Source: Ectocarpus siliculosus (taxonomy: Eukaryota > Sar > Phaeophyceae > Ectocarpales > Ectocarpaceae). Taken from it: a stretch of DNA of 64,000 bases. Each line of letters opens with the position of its first letter. Position 1 is the stretch's first letter. Made by a program: the position numbers and the translations under genes. Where the stretch lies: positions 1,429,685 to 1,493,684 of the forward strand of contig FN649751.1 of assembly GCA_000310025.1 (NCBI GenBank), written 5' to 3'. Of this stretch, positions 1-12,210 are shown in pieces. Under the pieces are notes generated by a model. The model made no database searches. It had not been told where the DNA came from and saw only the letters and a program-made list of their open reading frames with translations.

Positions 1-1956
1 ATACTAGTAACAACGGAGAGACCGCGGGGCGCGCCCTTCTATCTCACCATCATTTGCATGCGTGTTATGTGTTGTATGGTTAATTAAGTGTGTGTTCGTT
101 TCTGTTGGGGTGCTGTTGGCTTTTGGGGGCATGGCCTGCGAGAGCGTAGAGATTGGTTGGACGCTTGGCGGCGAAGTGGTGAGAAAGGGCGGCAGTGCGT
201 GCGTTTTGTTCACGTTTGTATTTTCTAGTGCATGCAGCAGCAGCGGCGGCAGCGGGATGGGAGAGGATGCAACACGACGTACGTGCTACATGGTTGCGGG
301 CCGTTCTACTGACGGCCGAATTTTTGATGCAGAAACAACTACCTGCTGCTGCTGTTGTTGTTCGTGTTTACTGTTGACTTTGTTTAGCTCACTCTGCTTG
401 GATGCGTTTGGGGTCTGTCCTGTCCCTACAATAATAACTTTTGTGCGGGGGAGGGAGCGTGTGGGGTTTTAAATATTGTGTAGTTTGTGGGTTTCCCTGT
501 GGCATGTGTTACTTTGCGACCGCCATACCGCGTTCAGTAAGTACGAAGGGATTGGGGGGGAGTCGTTGTGTGCATTGTTGTAGCGCACGTAGCGGTGCGA
601 GCTCGTCCTCTTCTTCCTCCTCCCAGGTACAAGAGCCTGGGCCAAATTGTGAGTTGCCACGTCATGTGTGGGACGTAGATATCGCGGTTTAGAAGACGAT
701 AATAGCATAACAATAAGATGACGACATAATACATGACTGACCAGCCAGTGGATGAACACGTAGAAAATATCAAAAGTACGAAATCGAACGACGTCGCAGT
801 CTCGTATGTCTCTTAGCATAGTCTAGATTTTCAAAAAATTTAGATTCTGCCTGATTAATAAAGGGAACGTGTGTGGGGTCACTATTGATTGAGCAAAAAT
901 GATGCTAATTTGTTCTGATGTTTTTCTTCTCGGCCTATCTATGCGACACTCTCTCCCGAACGTGTTGTTGTTGTCTTCACTTACACCTAATTAAACAGCG
1001 CGTCAATGGGGAGGCGCCGGACAAGAACGAACATGTCGCAGTTGGCTTGATCACAATGAGTGATGGACTCGCTTCTTTCTTGCTGCAGAACGGAACGAGG
1101 AGGATCGCACGGAGAGAGAGCGAGAGTTCTTCAAAACCAACGGACAACCTTAAATAAACCACAATATAAACAACTCCTTATCAAATGCCATCGCCCCTCA
1201 AAACAGGAATACTTCGCACACCATAAACTGTAACTGAAAATATGCAAGAAGACTACTGCTGTACTACATACACCAGTTAGTTAGTAACATTGCGGTACTA
1301 CAGCAGTATGTACAATAATTTAGGAAGAAAACTCTTGCTGCCGTGGAAGACAAAATGGCAGACAGACTGAACACTACCTCTTAGCTGCTGTGAAATGCTA
1401 CAGCACATAACGCATAACTCACAGCAGCAGCTGTAGTCTAGCTCTGTTGTGGTGCGTATGTATAGACTACATTTGAGTGAGTCATATATTATATCCTCTT
1501 CACATCATCTTCTTCACGCACATGCAAGTTGGGTTGTGCATACGGACGTGAACCGCCGCAGCAGTCATCATCGATCGTCCGCTGTCTATATGTATGTCTG
1601 TATGGCTCCCCCCGTCAGTAAATTCCCGACAGGTTCTCTCACAACATCTACATACTGCTGCTGCTGTGTCGCGTACCCAAAGATATACTGCCTGGACTGG
1701 TGAAAAAAAGAAATGGGGGGGGGGGAGGCTCAGGAGATCTACCCGTGTTCAAGAGGAGGCGTTTTTGCGCGTCAAGCTCTGACGTTCATGTTCGTCACCC
1801 AATCACCTGTCGCGCTCTTTGCTCTGTCTGTCACACATATCATACTCCGCCGAGAACAGCACGCACGGCAGCAGCTCCCAAGTTTCTCACACGGCGCCTT
1901 CCCTGCTAGCTATCTACCTACACAACCGTTAAGAAGGACCAGCATAGCGAGAAACC
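1..1956. other. Intergenic, no gene recognised
   Basis: Only short overlapping reading frames are present, with no coding bias, no domain and no convincing splice pattern. There is a short CAG/CTG-rich stretch near 232-260 and 345-360, two copies of the dispersed motif ACTGCTGT/ACAGCAGT near 1254 and 1298, and a poly-G run at about 1715-1725. The stretch just before 1957 should hold the promoter and 5' UTR of the desaturase gene, but no specific element can be named. Confidence 0.6.
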
Positions 1957-4900
1957 ATGAAAGCAACCGCTGCGGCCACGGCTTGGGCCATGGCCCTGTG
2001 CTCCTGCGGAACATCGAGCGCCTTCACGACACACACGTCGTTCTCCCGAGTCTCCGCGCCACGCAATGCCGTGGGCAGGGCAAGTGCAAAGGGGACGCTG
2101 CGGCCACGAACGTTGAATATGGCCGTGGCCATCCCCTCGGCGGTGTCTGTGGAGACAGCGCCTCCGGCGACGATTGATATGGAGGGCGTGCAGCTGAGTG
2201 GACTGAACGGGCTGGCGCTCCAGCCGAAGACCTTCCCCACGAAGCGGGAGGTGATGGACGTTATTCCCAAGCACTGCTTCGTGAAGGATACCGTTCGATC
2301 AATGAAGTACGCCGTGCTGTCGTGCGCCATCACGCTGTCTATGGGCGGGCTCGCTGCGGCCTTCCTTCCTCTCAAGGTGCGCGAGAGTACCTACCATGTG
2401 TGCGCGCGTTTGAAAAAATGGTGTGTTGACGAACAGAGAGAAAAGACTGCTAAATATTTCTGGCCCGAAGTAGACGTTTTGCGATGATTCGCGTGGAGAG
2501 AGCGCAGGAGGTCGGTCCGCCACCACCTGCTGTGTATGTTCGGCCCAGTTGCATTTGTTCTCCTTATGGAGGCACGGAACCGGCGACTTCACTAGTCTCC
2601 CACTGCTCATGAAGTCCACGAAGCGCGAAGATAACCAGATCTAGGTACTCGTGGACACTCGGCTATATACAGCAGAGTTTCCCTTCCTTTTTTCATTTTC
2701 AGACAATCGTCGACATCGAGCGGGACGTCATCGATGACGTGTCCTATGAGTACGTTTTTCGACGAATAACGATCGTTTCTGTTTCCAGGGTACACAGGCT
2801 TGAAAAATGAAAAAAGGTACAGCAGTATGCACACACCGCTGTTTTGGACGATCCCTATCAGCAGAGCCTTCCAGCCGGCCTAGGCCAATGCTAAACCTCG
2901 TGTTCAGGATATCAGTTCCACGTTTCACAGCAGTAGTTACTGAGAAATCAGGGTAGTACGTAGCCTGCTGCCTGTCGTATGTATGTACTTTCCAAGAAGT
3001 ACGTCGAGACTACAATACACGTGCACACGTCCAGACGAGAATACACTCCACCTCAATGTATGCGTATGCACATGCTGCATGTGCACATACATGGATAGAT
3101 ATGGTATGCAATACCATGCGAGGCATGACTCACGAAGATGTTCTACAATATCGTATCACGTGTCGTTTTATTGTATGCATGAAATTGCTTTGTCCTCTGG
3201 GTGTACATCGCGAAGCTTTATCACAAGCAGTTCGCTTCGGACGTAGTGGAGGTGTCCATCCAATGATCTGCCTTCATACATAGCACCATCGAATTTGTCA
3301 AACTAAACGTGTCCGCAAAACCTGCTGTGTCGACTTCCGCCCCCCCGTGAACGTACTGCATGTACCGCGCTCGCTCCCCAGCTGGCCATGCTGCCGGCTT
3401 GGATCGCGTATGCCGTCTCTTGCGGCACCGCTGCGACCGGGGCGTGGGTGGTGGCGCACGAGTGCGGGCACGGCGCGTTCTCATCTAACAGGCAACTGCA
3501 GGATGCCGTCGGCTACGTACTTCACGTGAGAACAGCAGTAGTATACATATGCGCAAATGTAGCATGCAGAGGGATCATTCTCGTGATTTGTTGCATCCAT
3601 CTGTTGCACGGTATAAGGGGCTTCTGGATCCGTGCGGCGCTACTCGGCCTGTTGGGTTTCTCGCACGCAAAGGAGTTTTTTTGTTGTTGCGACACTGAAA
3701 AGTGCAGTTGGGTTTTGATTCCCGCCTTTGAATTGAAGGTGTGTTTACTGCTGTAGTCCGGACTATGAGGACTCGGGCGCGATTATGGCAACGCGGTTTT
3801 GATGCCTGCTGCGAAGTTACCGCTGGTGGCGCCTCCGTGTCTATCGCACCTCACGAGGGTTGATGGGCCTCTTCAACCTCTTCAAACCGCGGAGCAATAG
3901 CAAGAAGGAATCGAAACTTTGGCAATATCTTTGGCAACACAAGTTTTTGCGGGACAGGCTCCAATACTGCTGTGTTCGGCAGTTGCTGTGGAATAAAAGC
4001 GACGGTGATCGGGATCGCAGTGGACGTAGTACCGCATGGGTGACACTGAAGCGGTTTGTTTCCCTGGCAGCGGCGACATTTGTAGGACCCTTACCAAGCA
4101 GTTTGTGGCCGAGCGTTATTCCTCACGTCGCGAAAGAACTTGAGACATCTAGGCATCCGAGACTCGCGAAGGTGTTCTCCTTGTGAACACGGTTACCTCA
4201 TCAGGCATCTTGGTTGTCGGCCACCCTCTCAACTTTGCTCCTCCCCCTCCGCCCCTCCCCGCCGCAGTCGGCTTTGCTGGTGCCGTACTTCTCGTGGCAA
4301 CGCAGCCACGCGGTGCACCACGCCCACACCAACCACATGGAGAAGGGGGAGACGCACGTGCCCGAGATGGTCAGCCACAAGGGCTTCGGCCTCCAGAAGC
4401 AGCGCAAGCTGTTCCGAACTGTGCTGGGCAAGAAGCTCGGCACCGCGGCCTACGGGGTAGCCCAGACGTTCAACCACCTTGTGGTGAGTCGAGGCCACCG
4501 CGATGGACGGGCCTTGCCTGCCGGGAGTTTTGTGCGTCGTTTCGCGGTTTTCTTGCCGGCCCACAGCCGCAATGAATGGACATACATTTCCAGTTTGGCT
4601 GCGGCAGACGATTGTAGTGGGAGGCAGCCTTAGTGTTTCCTCCACATTTGATTGGTCTATATAAGGCAATAATTGGCCAGCACTAGCATCTAAGCCATCT
4701 AAGCGAGGGGTGGCACTTAGTGTGCCTGCGTGGCTTTTCGGCCAACTATGCTGTGCCTTGCCCACAACTGAAAATACCACACACAAAATGTGGAAGTCAG
4801 GATGTGGTGTGTCCATGAGTAGAGACACACATGCATTCAACAGCAATGTAGGTCGGCTAGGTCTGTGCTGATTGATATTGTAGATCACTGTTGTTCTAAC

Positions 4901-6371
4901 GATCGTTGATTCTCAACAGCTGCGAATGGTTGTCTTACGGAGGTTGGGGAATGAGTCCACGAAGGCTCGCCCAACTATTCTCCACATAACTCTAGCTTCA
5001 CCTAGTCCTGCTTGTCATTCTTCACCACGTTCCACTAAGGATGTAGCCATAGACGATACTTCGGTGGCAGGTCATAGCCAGCGCACTCCGGACCCTACTC
5101 CGGGAAACGGTACTCGAGTTTACTATTTTCTTTTCTCCCCGTCACAACCCTCGCTACTCCCCGCCCCCCTCAATCTTGGAGACCCTCGGTCTGGCCTCCG
5201 TCCCTCCTTACCTTACACTGAACGAACCCCCTCTCCGTTCTTCGGATTTTCGGGTGGTGGACAAAAAAAAATCCGCGACAGGTGGGCTGGCCGGCGTACC
5301 TCTTGTTCGGCGCCACCGGCGGGCCCTCGCGAGGGATGACGAGCCACTTTTTCCCGCACCCCCCCTTCTCGACTGGGGAAAAGGGCACCGACCTCTACCC
5401 GGGGAAGTGGAAGAAGAAGGTCTGGCTGTCGGACGTGGGCGTGGCGGGCATGATCGCCGGTCTCGCGGCGTGGGCCTCCAAGGCCGGGGCGATGCAGGTG
5501 GCGGCGCTGTACGGCGGCCCGCTCATGGTGGTGAACGCGTGGCTGGTGCTCATCACGTGGCTGCAGCACACGGAGGTGGACGTGCCGCACTTCGAGGCGG
5601 ACAACTGGAACTTCATCAAGGGCGCGCTGCACACCGTGGACCGCCCGTACGGCAAGGTGCTGGACTTCTTGCACCACCGCATCGGGTCCACGCACGTCGC
5701 ACACCACGTGAGTTCTCGCTGATTGTACCCGTGGCCGCCGGTGGCGATGCCCTCGGTGGAGGGGTTGGCCCTGGTTGTCAGACTTGTACTGTATGGTACA
5801 AATGCACTGCCCTGCGGAAGCTCTTTTCTGCCGTGGTTTTATGTGCACTAGCAAACATAAACTACAATACGATGTATCGCACATGGCGCCCGTAACTACG
5901 TTGACATTTTATAAGTAGTCATTGCCGGCCTTCTTGATTGCGTCGTCCGAGATGGGCTTGACTTTCGGCGGTCTATTTTTTGTTCCGACCATGACTGACG
6001 AGGAGAAGTCCTCGCCGCGCTTGCGCATTTCACTCTCTGCATGCTCGAGAAAAAAACGCCCACAAGTTTCTCTCGCTGTTTCCGCTGATTTTCCAAATTT
6101 AATGACAAGCCGACACCCAACGCGTGTACTTGGCCTGTTCTCCGTGTGCCCCTCGACCCGGTTGTCCCACGGACGCGAATGATTATCTCAGGTCGACTGC
6201 ACGATCCCACACTACCATGCTCTGGAGGCGACCAACGCCATCAAGGAGGCTTTCCCGGAGCACTACCTCTACGACCCCACCCCGCTGCCCCAGGCGACCT
6301 GGAGGCTGGCCACACAGTGCGCCGGGGTGGAGAAGCGCGGCGACATGCACGTGTTCGTCACGAAAGAGTAA
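1957..6371 (+). CDS. Plastid-targeted methyl-end (delta-12/omega-3 type) fatty acid desaturase
   Basis: Five exons, all joined in phase 0: 1957-2376, 3382-3525, 4268-4483, 5282-5707 and 6192-6371, giving about 461 residues. All introns are GT-AG. The enzyme is a membrane di-iron desaturase that adds a double bond towards the methyl end of an acyl chain. The three histidine boxes are intact: HECGH in exon 2, HAVHH within SHAVHHAHTNH in exon 3, and HVAHH at the end of exon 4, followed by IPHYHA in exon 5. The N-terminus is hydrophobic and then reads SSAFTT, matching the heterokont plastid motif with Phe just after the signal-peptide cleavage site, so plastid location is inferred. Hydrophobic segments flank box 1 and precede box 3 as expected. 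The reading ends KRGDMHVFVTKE. Length fits the family. Delta-12 versus omega-3 specificity cannot be decided from sequence alone. Confidence 0.9.
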
Positions 6372-6543
6372 CGGCTGTCGGTAACTACGTGTGCCCTTCA
6401 TGGCCGACAACTCGGCCGGCCCAGCCGCCAGGAGTGAAGAAGCGTGGCGACATGCACGTTTTCGTCGCGAAGGAGTGAAGGCGGTGGTCGGTACAAACAT
6501 GTGCCGCTCATGGCCGAAAACTCGGCCGGCCGGCCCAGTCGCC
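6325..6543 (+). repeat. Tandem duplication of the desaturase 3' end
   Basis: Two adjacent units of about 106-112 bp, 6325-6430 and 6431-6543, share most bases. The first contains the last 14 codons, the stop and the following flank of the desaturase gene. The second repeats the same peptide (KKRGDMHVFVAKE, then TGA instead of TAA) and the same downstream sequence with scattered substitutions. The second copy lies after the stop codon and so falls in the 3' UTR or just beyond. Confidence 0.85.
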
Positions 6544-8825
6544 AAATCGCCCCTGGTGTTGCCATGCGGCTGGGCGGGGGGCTCGGGACGCCGGCAGTTG
6601 GGACGAGGAGACGAACGAAGAACACGAGCAGCCACACACTGGTTTTCAGCGTTTTTTATTGTTTACAAGGGGAAAGGGTCGGGCGGGTTAGGGGGTGGAG
6701 AGGCAGGGACATGTAGGCCATCAAAAACTAGAGAACGCGGCGAGTGCTGCTGCATTTGTGGGCTCGCCAGCATTATTTGAGTTTATTTAGCCACCTGCCG
6801 GCCTCCGATGGTGGATCTTCGCGTTTTGCGCTTATCTTAGTGCATAGAAGCCAGGCAAAACCCTGGCGTGCGTTGTCAACTTAGCGACGCAAGATGTTGG
6901 GGTCATTTTCTCCCGGGAGATTACAACGCATTCAAGCGTTTTTAGTCTAGGGTTTTAAGCACGTGGCACACAAGACTAAGGTCTCCATGTGTAGGCCCCC
7001 GAACGCGGCCGGATAGGTACTGCCGTGAAGACTCCCCGTGTTTCATTGGCCACGGGAAAGGGCAGGGATATCGCACGTTTCGTTTCCCATGTGTTTTTGG
7101 GATGCGCGGGCGTGCGGGCAAATGGTTAAGGTTAGCATAGGATGGTACGTCTGTGTGTTTGGTCTACTAGCGGCTGGAAGCCGTCTTGGCCACTCCGTTT
7201 CGAACTGACCACTTGCTCAAGGGTGGTATGTGTGTGATTTTTTCTCCAGGCGGCGGGTAGGGTTTGGGGGGAAAGGGGCAGGGCCGCGGGTCCCGTGGTG
7301 AGTCGCGAAGGTCTATCTCGCGGGGAACTATTTAGATGCGCGCACGAGTCGTTGTTGCTTCTCCGACCATTTGATATCTTGTGGTGTTGTCTTTGAGTCT
7401 GGTGGTCGGGCGAGAGAGGCCCGTCAACCTTCTTTGTATGGTCGAATTATGGTAATTAGATCTTCGCCGGCGATGCCATCGTCTGGGGTTTGTGCTCGTT
7501 ATGGCTTTGGTTTCGACGTCGGTGGTTGGGGCACGGCGTGCCTATACAGTCGTTAGTCGAATAGGGGTCGTTTGACGTGGCGGACCCAGTTTCCACCTCG
7601 CCGGAATCACAGATCCTTTGGATTGTTAGACCCGAGGATTATTCTGAGGTGACGAATTGGTCGTGTTGCCTCGTGGAAACCCTCGCTTGTTATTTTCGTT
7701 TTGTGTTGGAAGCGTCGGGCGGCGAGCGTTGACGGTCTCTCCTGCTCTGCGTGTCTTGTTGTTTTGGGCTGAGTGTGCTATTGTGCGTTTTGTGTGTTGT
7801 GCATCAGGTTTACCTGGTAGTGTTTTTGGGCAGTACCGACGGCAGGGGAGAGGGGCCGCGAGGAGAACGGAGGTTGGAGGGAGGAACGATGTATGGTATG
7901 CTAAAAATATGTAAGTATGCCTGGTGAGCGAAGGTGGAAATATGAAGTACGGAACAGAAAGATCTACACTGGGTTTTATAGCACAGTAGTCGGATACCTG
8001 GCAGAAAAAAAAAAAAACTTTGAACGACGACGAGCATATTTGGGACCAACTAGGAAAACCCAGTTCGACGGCCGCCACCCCGACCCTGGCCGTCGTGAAT
8101 GAATGTTCAAACTGTTGAGTCAACGACGTGCTCGATGAAGCAAGCGAGAGCCTCGCGTGACACCCGCCCAATGACTCGCACACAAGAGTGCGTTGCCCAC
8201 ATGACGAAAAACGATGACATCCCTTACCCCCTACCAGGCACCGTACGCGTCCGTTTGTGTGCGCAACAAATGACTGCTGTTTGTTTTCTATGCGGGTCCG
8301 GAGGAAAACGATTTTGTTTTCCATTCCGTGAAACACAACCGAATATTTTGTTGGAGGGGTCTTGGATGGCCAACAGCTGGGGCCGAACGCACTGCTGCTG
8401 TTGTCATGCCGCATGTTTTATAGTGACCAAATATCGGTACAATACATGTAGGCCGACCACATGCCTCCCGTCGCGTCCCCACGCCTTGAAAACATGGCGT
8501 CACACCAATTAGCCGGCACCCTCCTGCACCGTGCACGTATTGACTGGCTAATACGGTCAGTTCGCTGCCGTGGAGCAAAGAAAACCCGCCGAAGAGAATA
8601 ATAAATTCAGCTAACCCCACAACGCTTGAATGCTACGCATGCATGTAGCAGCTGGCAACACAAACTTCACTTCCTTTCCCCTCGTCAGCAGTGCGTGTGT
8701 GCGGCGACTTAAATCTCGAGCTTGGACTCTCCTCGTGACTCCCCAGAACAAAAAAATTACATCAACCCCAAAAACAAGCAACACCGTCAACCCGTACGTA
8801 CGTAAATGCCGAAAGCCCAAAAGAG
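6544..8825. other. Intergenic, no gene recognised
   Basis: Downstream flank of the desaturase gene and of the CCDC93-like gene, which converge here. No reading frame shows a domain or coding bias. The 262-residue minus frame at 7626-8414 has no recognisable feature. An A-rich run lies near 8007-8020. Confidence 0.5.
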
Positions 8826-11800
8826 TTACCGCCGCATAAGGGCCAGGTGTGCGTTCAACGACTCGTAACGGTAGCACTCGTCGGACAGCTCCTTCGTGCC
8901 CGCGAAGAAGCGCTTTCTGTCTTCCCTGACCGACGCCTGAAGTTCCTCCGCGACGTGACGTCGTCGACGAACGTTGTCCAAAAGTCGCGTTTGATCTTCC
9001 AGAGAGTCTTCCACGCTCTGTTTGAAAAAAAAAAAAAAACACGACGACGGGGAGTAAGAGTGAAAATCAGCACACGACTTCGTCCAAAAGGTGTGTCTCA
9101 TCCTCAAGATATGTAGTATTTCACGCCCTGTGTTGGAAAAATACACAGAAAAAACTAGAGGGAAGTCAGCGCACGAGTTGCCCTGCAATTGATTGCTGTA
9201 GGTCTGCACAGGGAGGCAGCAGGAGAAGAGTTCGCAGACGGCACTAGACAACTAAGCACTCCCGAATGACACGGCTGGTGTGTGTGTACATGTAAACGCA
9301 GGAGCATGTAGATACAGTAGTGTGCGTGCTTTTTCCAACGACCACCGGCTGACTGAAGAACAGGACGTCAGTCTCAGCGGGACCCAAAACGCTTGGAGGT
9401 TGTTGTGATTCGCCCCCCTGAATGGGAGGCTACGGAGGAGGCAGGAGACATTTTGTGTGCGTGTTATCAGTATCGACCGCCCCAACCGGCTGGACAACGA
9501 AAACATGCAAGCGGATTAAACCCTCCCGAACGGGACCCGACCCCCAAAGTTCGAGAACGGCACCTTCTACAAAGTCCTTGACGGGATAAAACACACCGGT
9601 ACGCGTGCGTTTAGGCCGAATCCTAGACATGTTTCGAAAACACAAACTTCAAAATTCATCTGTCAATGTATCAAAACATCAACATGGCGTTCTAACATGA
9701 AGCAGAACAAAAAATGGGCAAATCGTGTTTTCACGCGGATACGGGAGAGTAGGGGTCGGAGCGCATCCAAACCAGACCGGCGCCAGGGACGAAACAGCGA
9801 CTATAAAAACATAGCAGCACCTTTGAAACATACGTAGTATTGTACCTTCAGGTCCATTTATTTCACGGACAAATTAAAGAGGTGCCTGTTTTTGGGAATG
9901 GTACCCAGACGGAGGCATCCAGTTTCCTGCTGGGCTGTTGGAATATCGCCAAGGTTGGGGGCCGTGGGGTGTCGAAAAAGCGTCTTGAAAAAAAATGAAT
10001 GCATTGACGCAAAATAAGCCAATGCCAGGGAGGAATTAGCTCAAGTTCGGTGGCTATTCTTCAAAGGTTTTGGTGTTTTCCGCCTGTTACATGTCGAAGG
10101 AGGAAGAAACAGCAGTGGAAACGCTACTCGGAGTGAGGTGTAGCTCTTGGTCTATCTTTCATGCCCAACGTTTGATGGCGTAGGGTAGGGTACCGCGCGG
10201 AACGGAAGCAGAACGTTGCAATTGCCGTCTCCCGCACCAGAAAGCACAATCCACCGCTTCAGGCCTGCTTCGATCATCTGCCGGTCGTTACCAGCTGTGA
10301 CAATCGGCGTGTTCTCGCCGAGATTATGGCCGAGATCCGAAAGAGCCGGCATGGTTTTAGGCTTCACCGGCGAGCAAAACCTCTTGGGTCTACAAGGAAC
10401 GAACACGGTTTGATCGTGGCGTGGCGACAGCCTCACTATCTGAACAGTTGTTAGCAGGTCGTTTGATGCACAAAACTTCACAGCGGCCCTACGGCAAATA
10501 TTAGAACAAAACAAGCCCCCCCCTCTCTGCATGAACTGCTGTGATTCTGAATTGGACACAATAAAGCACCTCGGGGGCTTCTGTGCTGAGACCGATATTT
10601 TCAGGAATCAATGGAGGAATCGATTCTTCGACCAACCAGAAATCCAATTTGACTTTTTGACTTCAAAGATTGTGATTTTTCCAACATCATTAATACCCGG
10701 CCTTGGCGTGTGACGCATCGCCACCGCAATGCCGAAACGAAAGCCGCCTTTGCAACGAACGACGCTCATAGCAACGGGCGGCAGAGGGTGGCAACGCAAG
10801 CGAGAGGAAACGAACAAGAACTCCACGAATCACCAACGGACGTCACCGCTTGCCTCAACAATCCCCTTGATCTGCCGCAGGTACGCCTCCCTGACCCCCT
10901 TCCCGCCCTTGGAGGCCTCCTCCACACCGCCTGCGATCGTCTCGAGCAGCCTCGCCTGTGTCGCCAGCAGCTCCCGCGTCAGCGACAGCGTCGACCGCTC
11001 CGCCCGGCACCTCCTCAGCTGCTCCTGTCTCTCCAGAGAGTGCTGCCCGAGCTCCTCGAACCTCAGGAGGTACTGCAGCAGCTCGGCGTGGCCCAGGGCG
11101 ACGTCCTCCTCCCTCTGCCGCCGTGCCACGGCCAGCCTCAACCGCGACAGCCGCGCGGCCGACTCCTCTCGCTCGGCGGCCGCCACTTCGTAGGCGGCCT
11201 CGATCCGGTGCAATCCCTCCGCGAACAGCGCCTTCCCCTCCAGCGCAGGCTTCTTCCTGTGATTCGCCTTCCTCTCCGCCGGGCCGCCGCCGCCGCCGTT
11301 CTCTCCGCCTCCCAGCACCACCGCCGTTCGCGGGACAGAGACAGCACCCCCCCCAGCGGCTGGTACTGCTCCCACGATCTTTCCCGCCCCGCTCTTGTCC
11401 TCCTCTTCTTGTTCCTGTGGCTCCGCCATGGCAGCCAGCGGGTCGTCCACCGTCTTCTCGAGCACGAACCCTCCTCCCTCTTGCCCTTTTCCTGCCCCTC
11501 CCCCTCCTTCGCCCGCCGGGGCCCCCGCCGTTGCCGGTGCCGCATCTGGCGGCGGTGAGACAACAGCCGCAGGCTTTTCCCCGAGTCCGTCACCACCGCC
11601 GCCAACGTCCTCAGTAGTCTCGCCAGTAAACTCGGCGATCTCCGCACGGAGGGCCGCCTCACGGGCCTTGCCTTGCTCCAGGGCGGCCTGTTCCTGCCGC
11701 TCGATCTCCGTCAGAGTGGCCACGAGGCGGCGGAGCTTCTCGAGGGAGGCGCTCTCGTCCGGGGCAAGCGTCCGGGTGATCCGCCCCAGCCGGGCCATCT

Positions 11801-12210
11801 CTTGGGCCAGCTTGTTGCCATAGTCTCTCGCCTGTGGTGAAAGTTTTTCGTCCGCCGCATGCAAGTGCGCGGGGAGAGGGAGGGTGTAGATTGGGGGCAC
11901 CGCACCATGTGTGGAGGGTGACAGGCGAGCGCACTGGAGATGCCGAACGGCGCGGCGCGGGGAAAGTAACCTTTTAGAGCAGCAGCAGTGGCAAGAGGAC
12001 ACGGCAAGTCTCGGGTGCGAGTAAGCAAGGGAAAGGAGAAACTGCACCTGTTCCGCCTCTTCCTCCATGAACTCCCGCCTTTCTCGGGCCGAGGTGAGGG
12101 CGGTGCGAGCTGCTTGGAGGCGTTCTTCCAGCTCGGCACCCCGCTCCCGGAGGCTCAACACCTCCGCCTGCCTTTGCTGTTGCACGAGACTCTTCTGCTC
12201 CGCCTCATTC
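8826..12210 (-). CDS. CCDC93: CCDC93-like coiled-coil protein, C-terminal half
   Basis: Three exons on the minus strand: about 12210-12048, 11831-10842 and 9017-8826 (stop TAA at 8826-8828). The coiled coils match the C-terminal half of CCDC93 in order: a segment with LEKLRRLVATLTEIERQEQ; a segment with LRLAVARRQREEDVALGH; then LRQIKGIVE; and in the last exon a segment ending near KELSDECYRYESLNAHL, equivalent to the conserved CCDC93 end. A long Gly/Ala/Pro-rich insert (about 11300-11620) separates the two coils. In animals CCDC93 pairs with CCDC22 and COMMD proteins in the CCC complex, which works with Retriever and WASH in endosomal recycling. The donor of the 1.8-kb last intron is unclear: only weak phase-0 sites (near 10842 or 10860) fit. 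The N-terminal calponin-homology-like domain was not found upstream. An extra exon up to about 12312 is possible. Confidence 0.72.

Noticed and set aside
7626-8414. 262-residue minus-strand frame
   Set aside because: No recognisable domain or coding bias; the sequence reads like chance in stop-poor DNA.
10152-10559. 135-residue minus frame inside the last intron of the CCDC93-like gene
   Set aside because: It has a slightly protein-like end (LGHNLGENTPIVTAGNDRQM) but no family and no splice partners. It may be an old repeat fragment, but the evidence is too weak to call.
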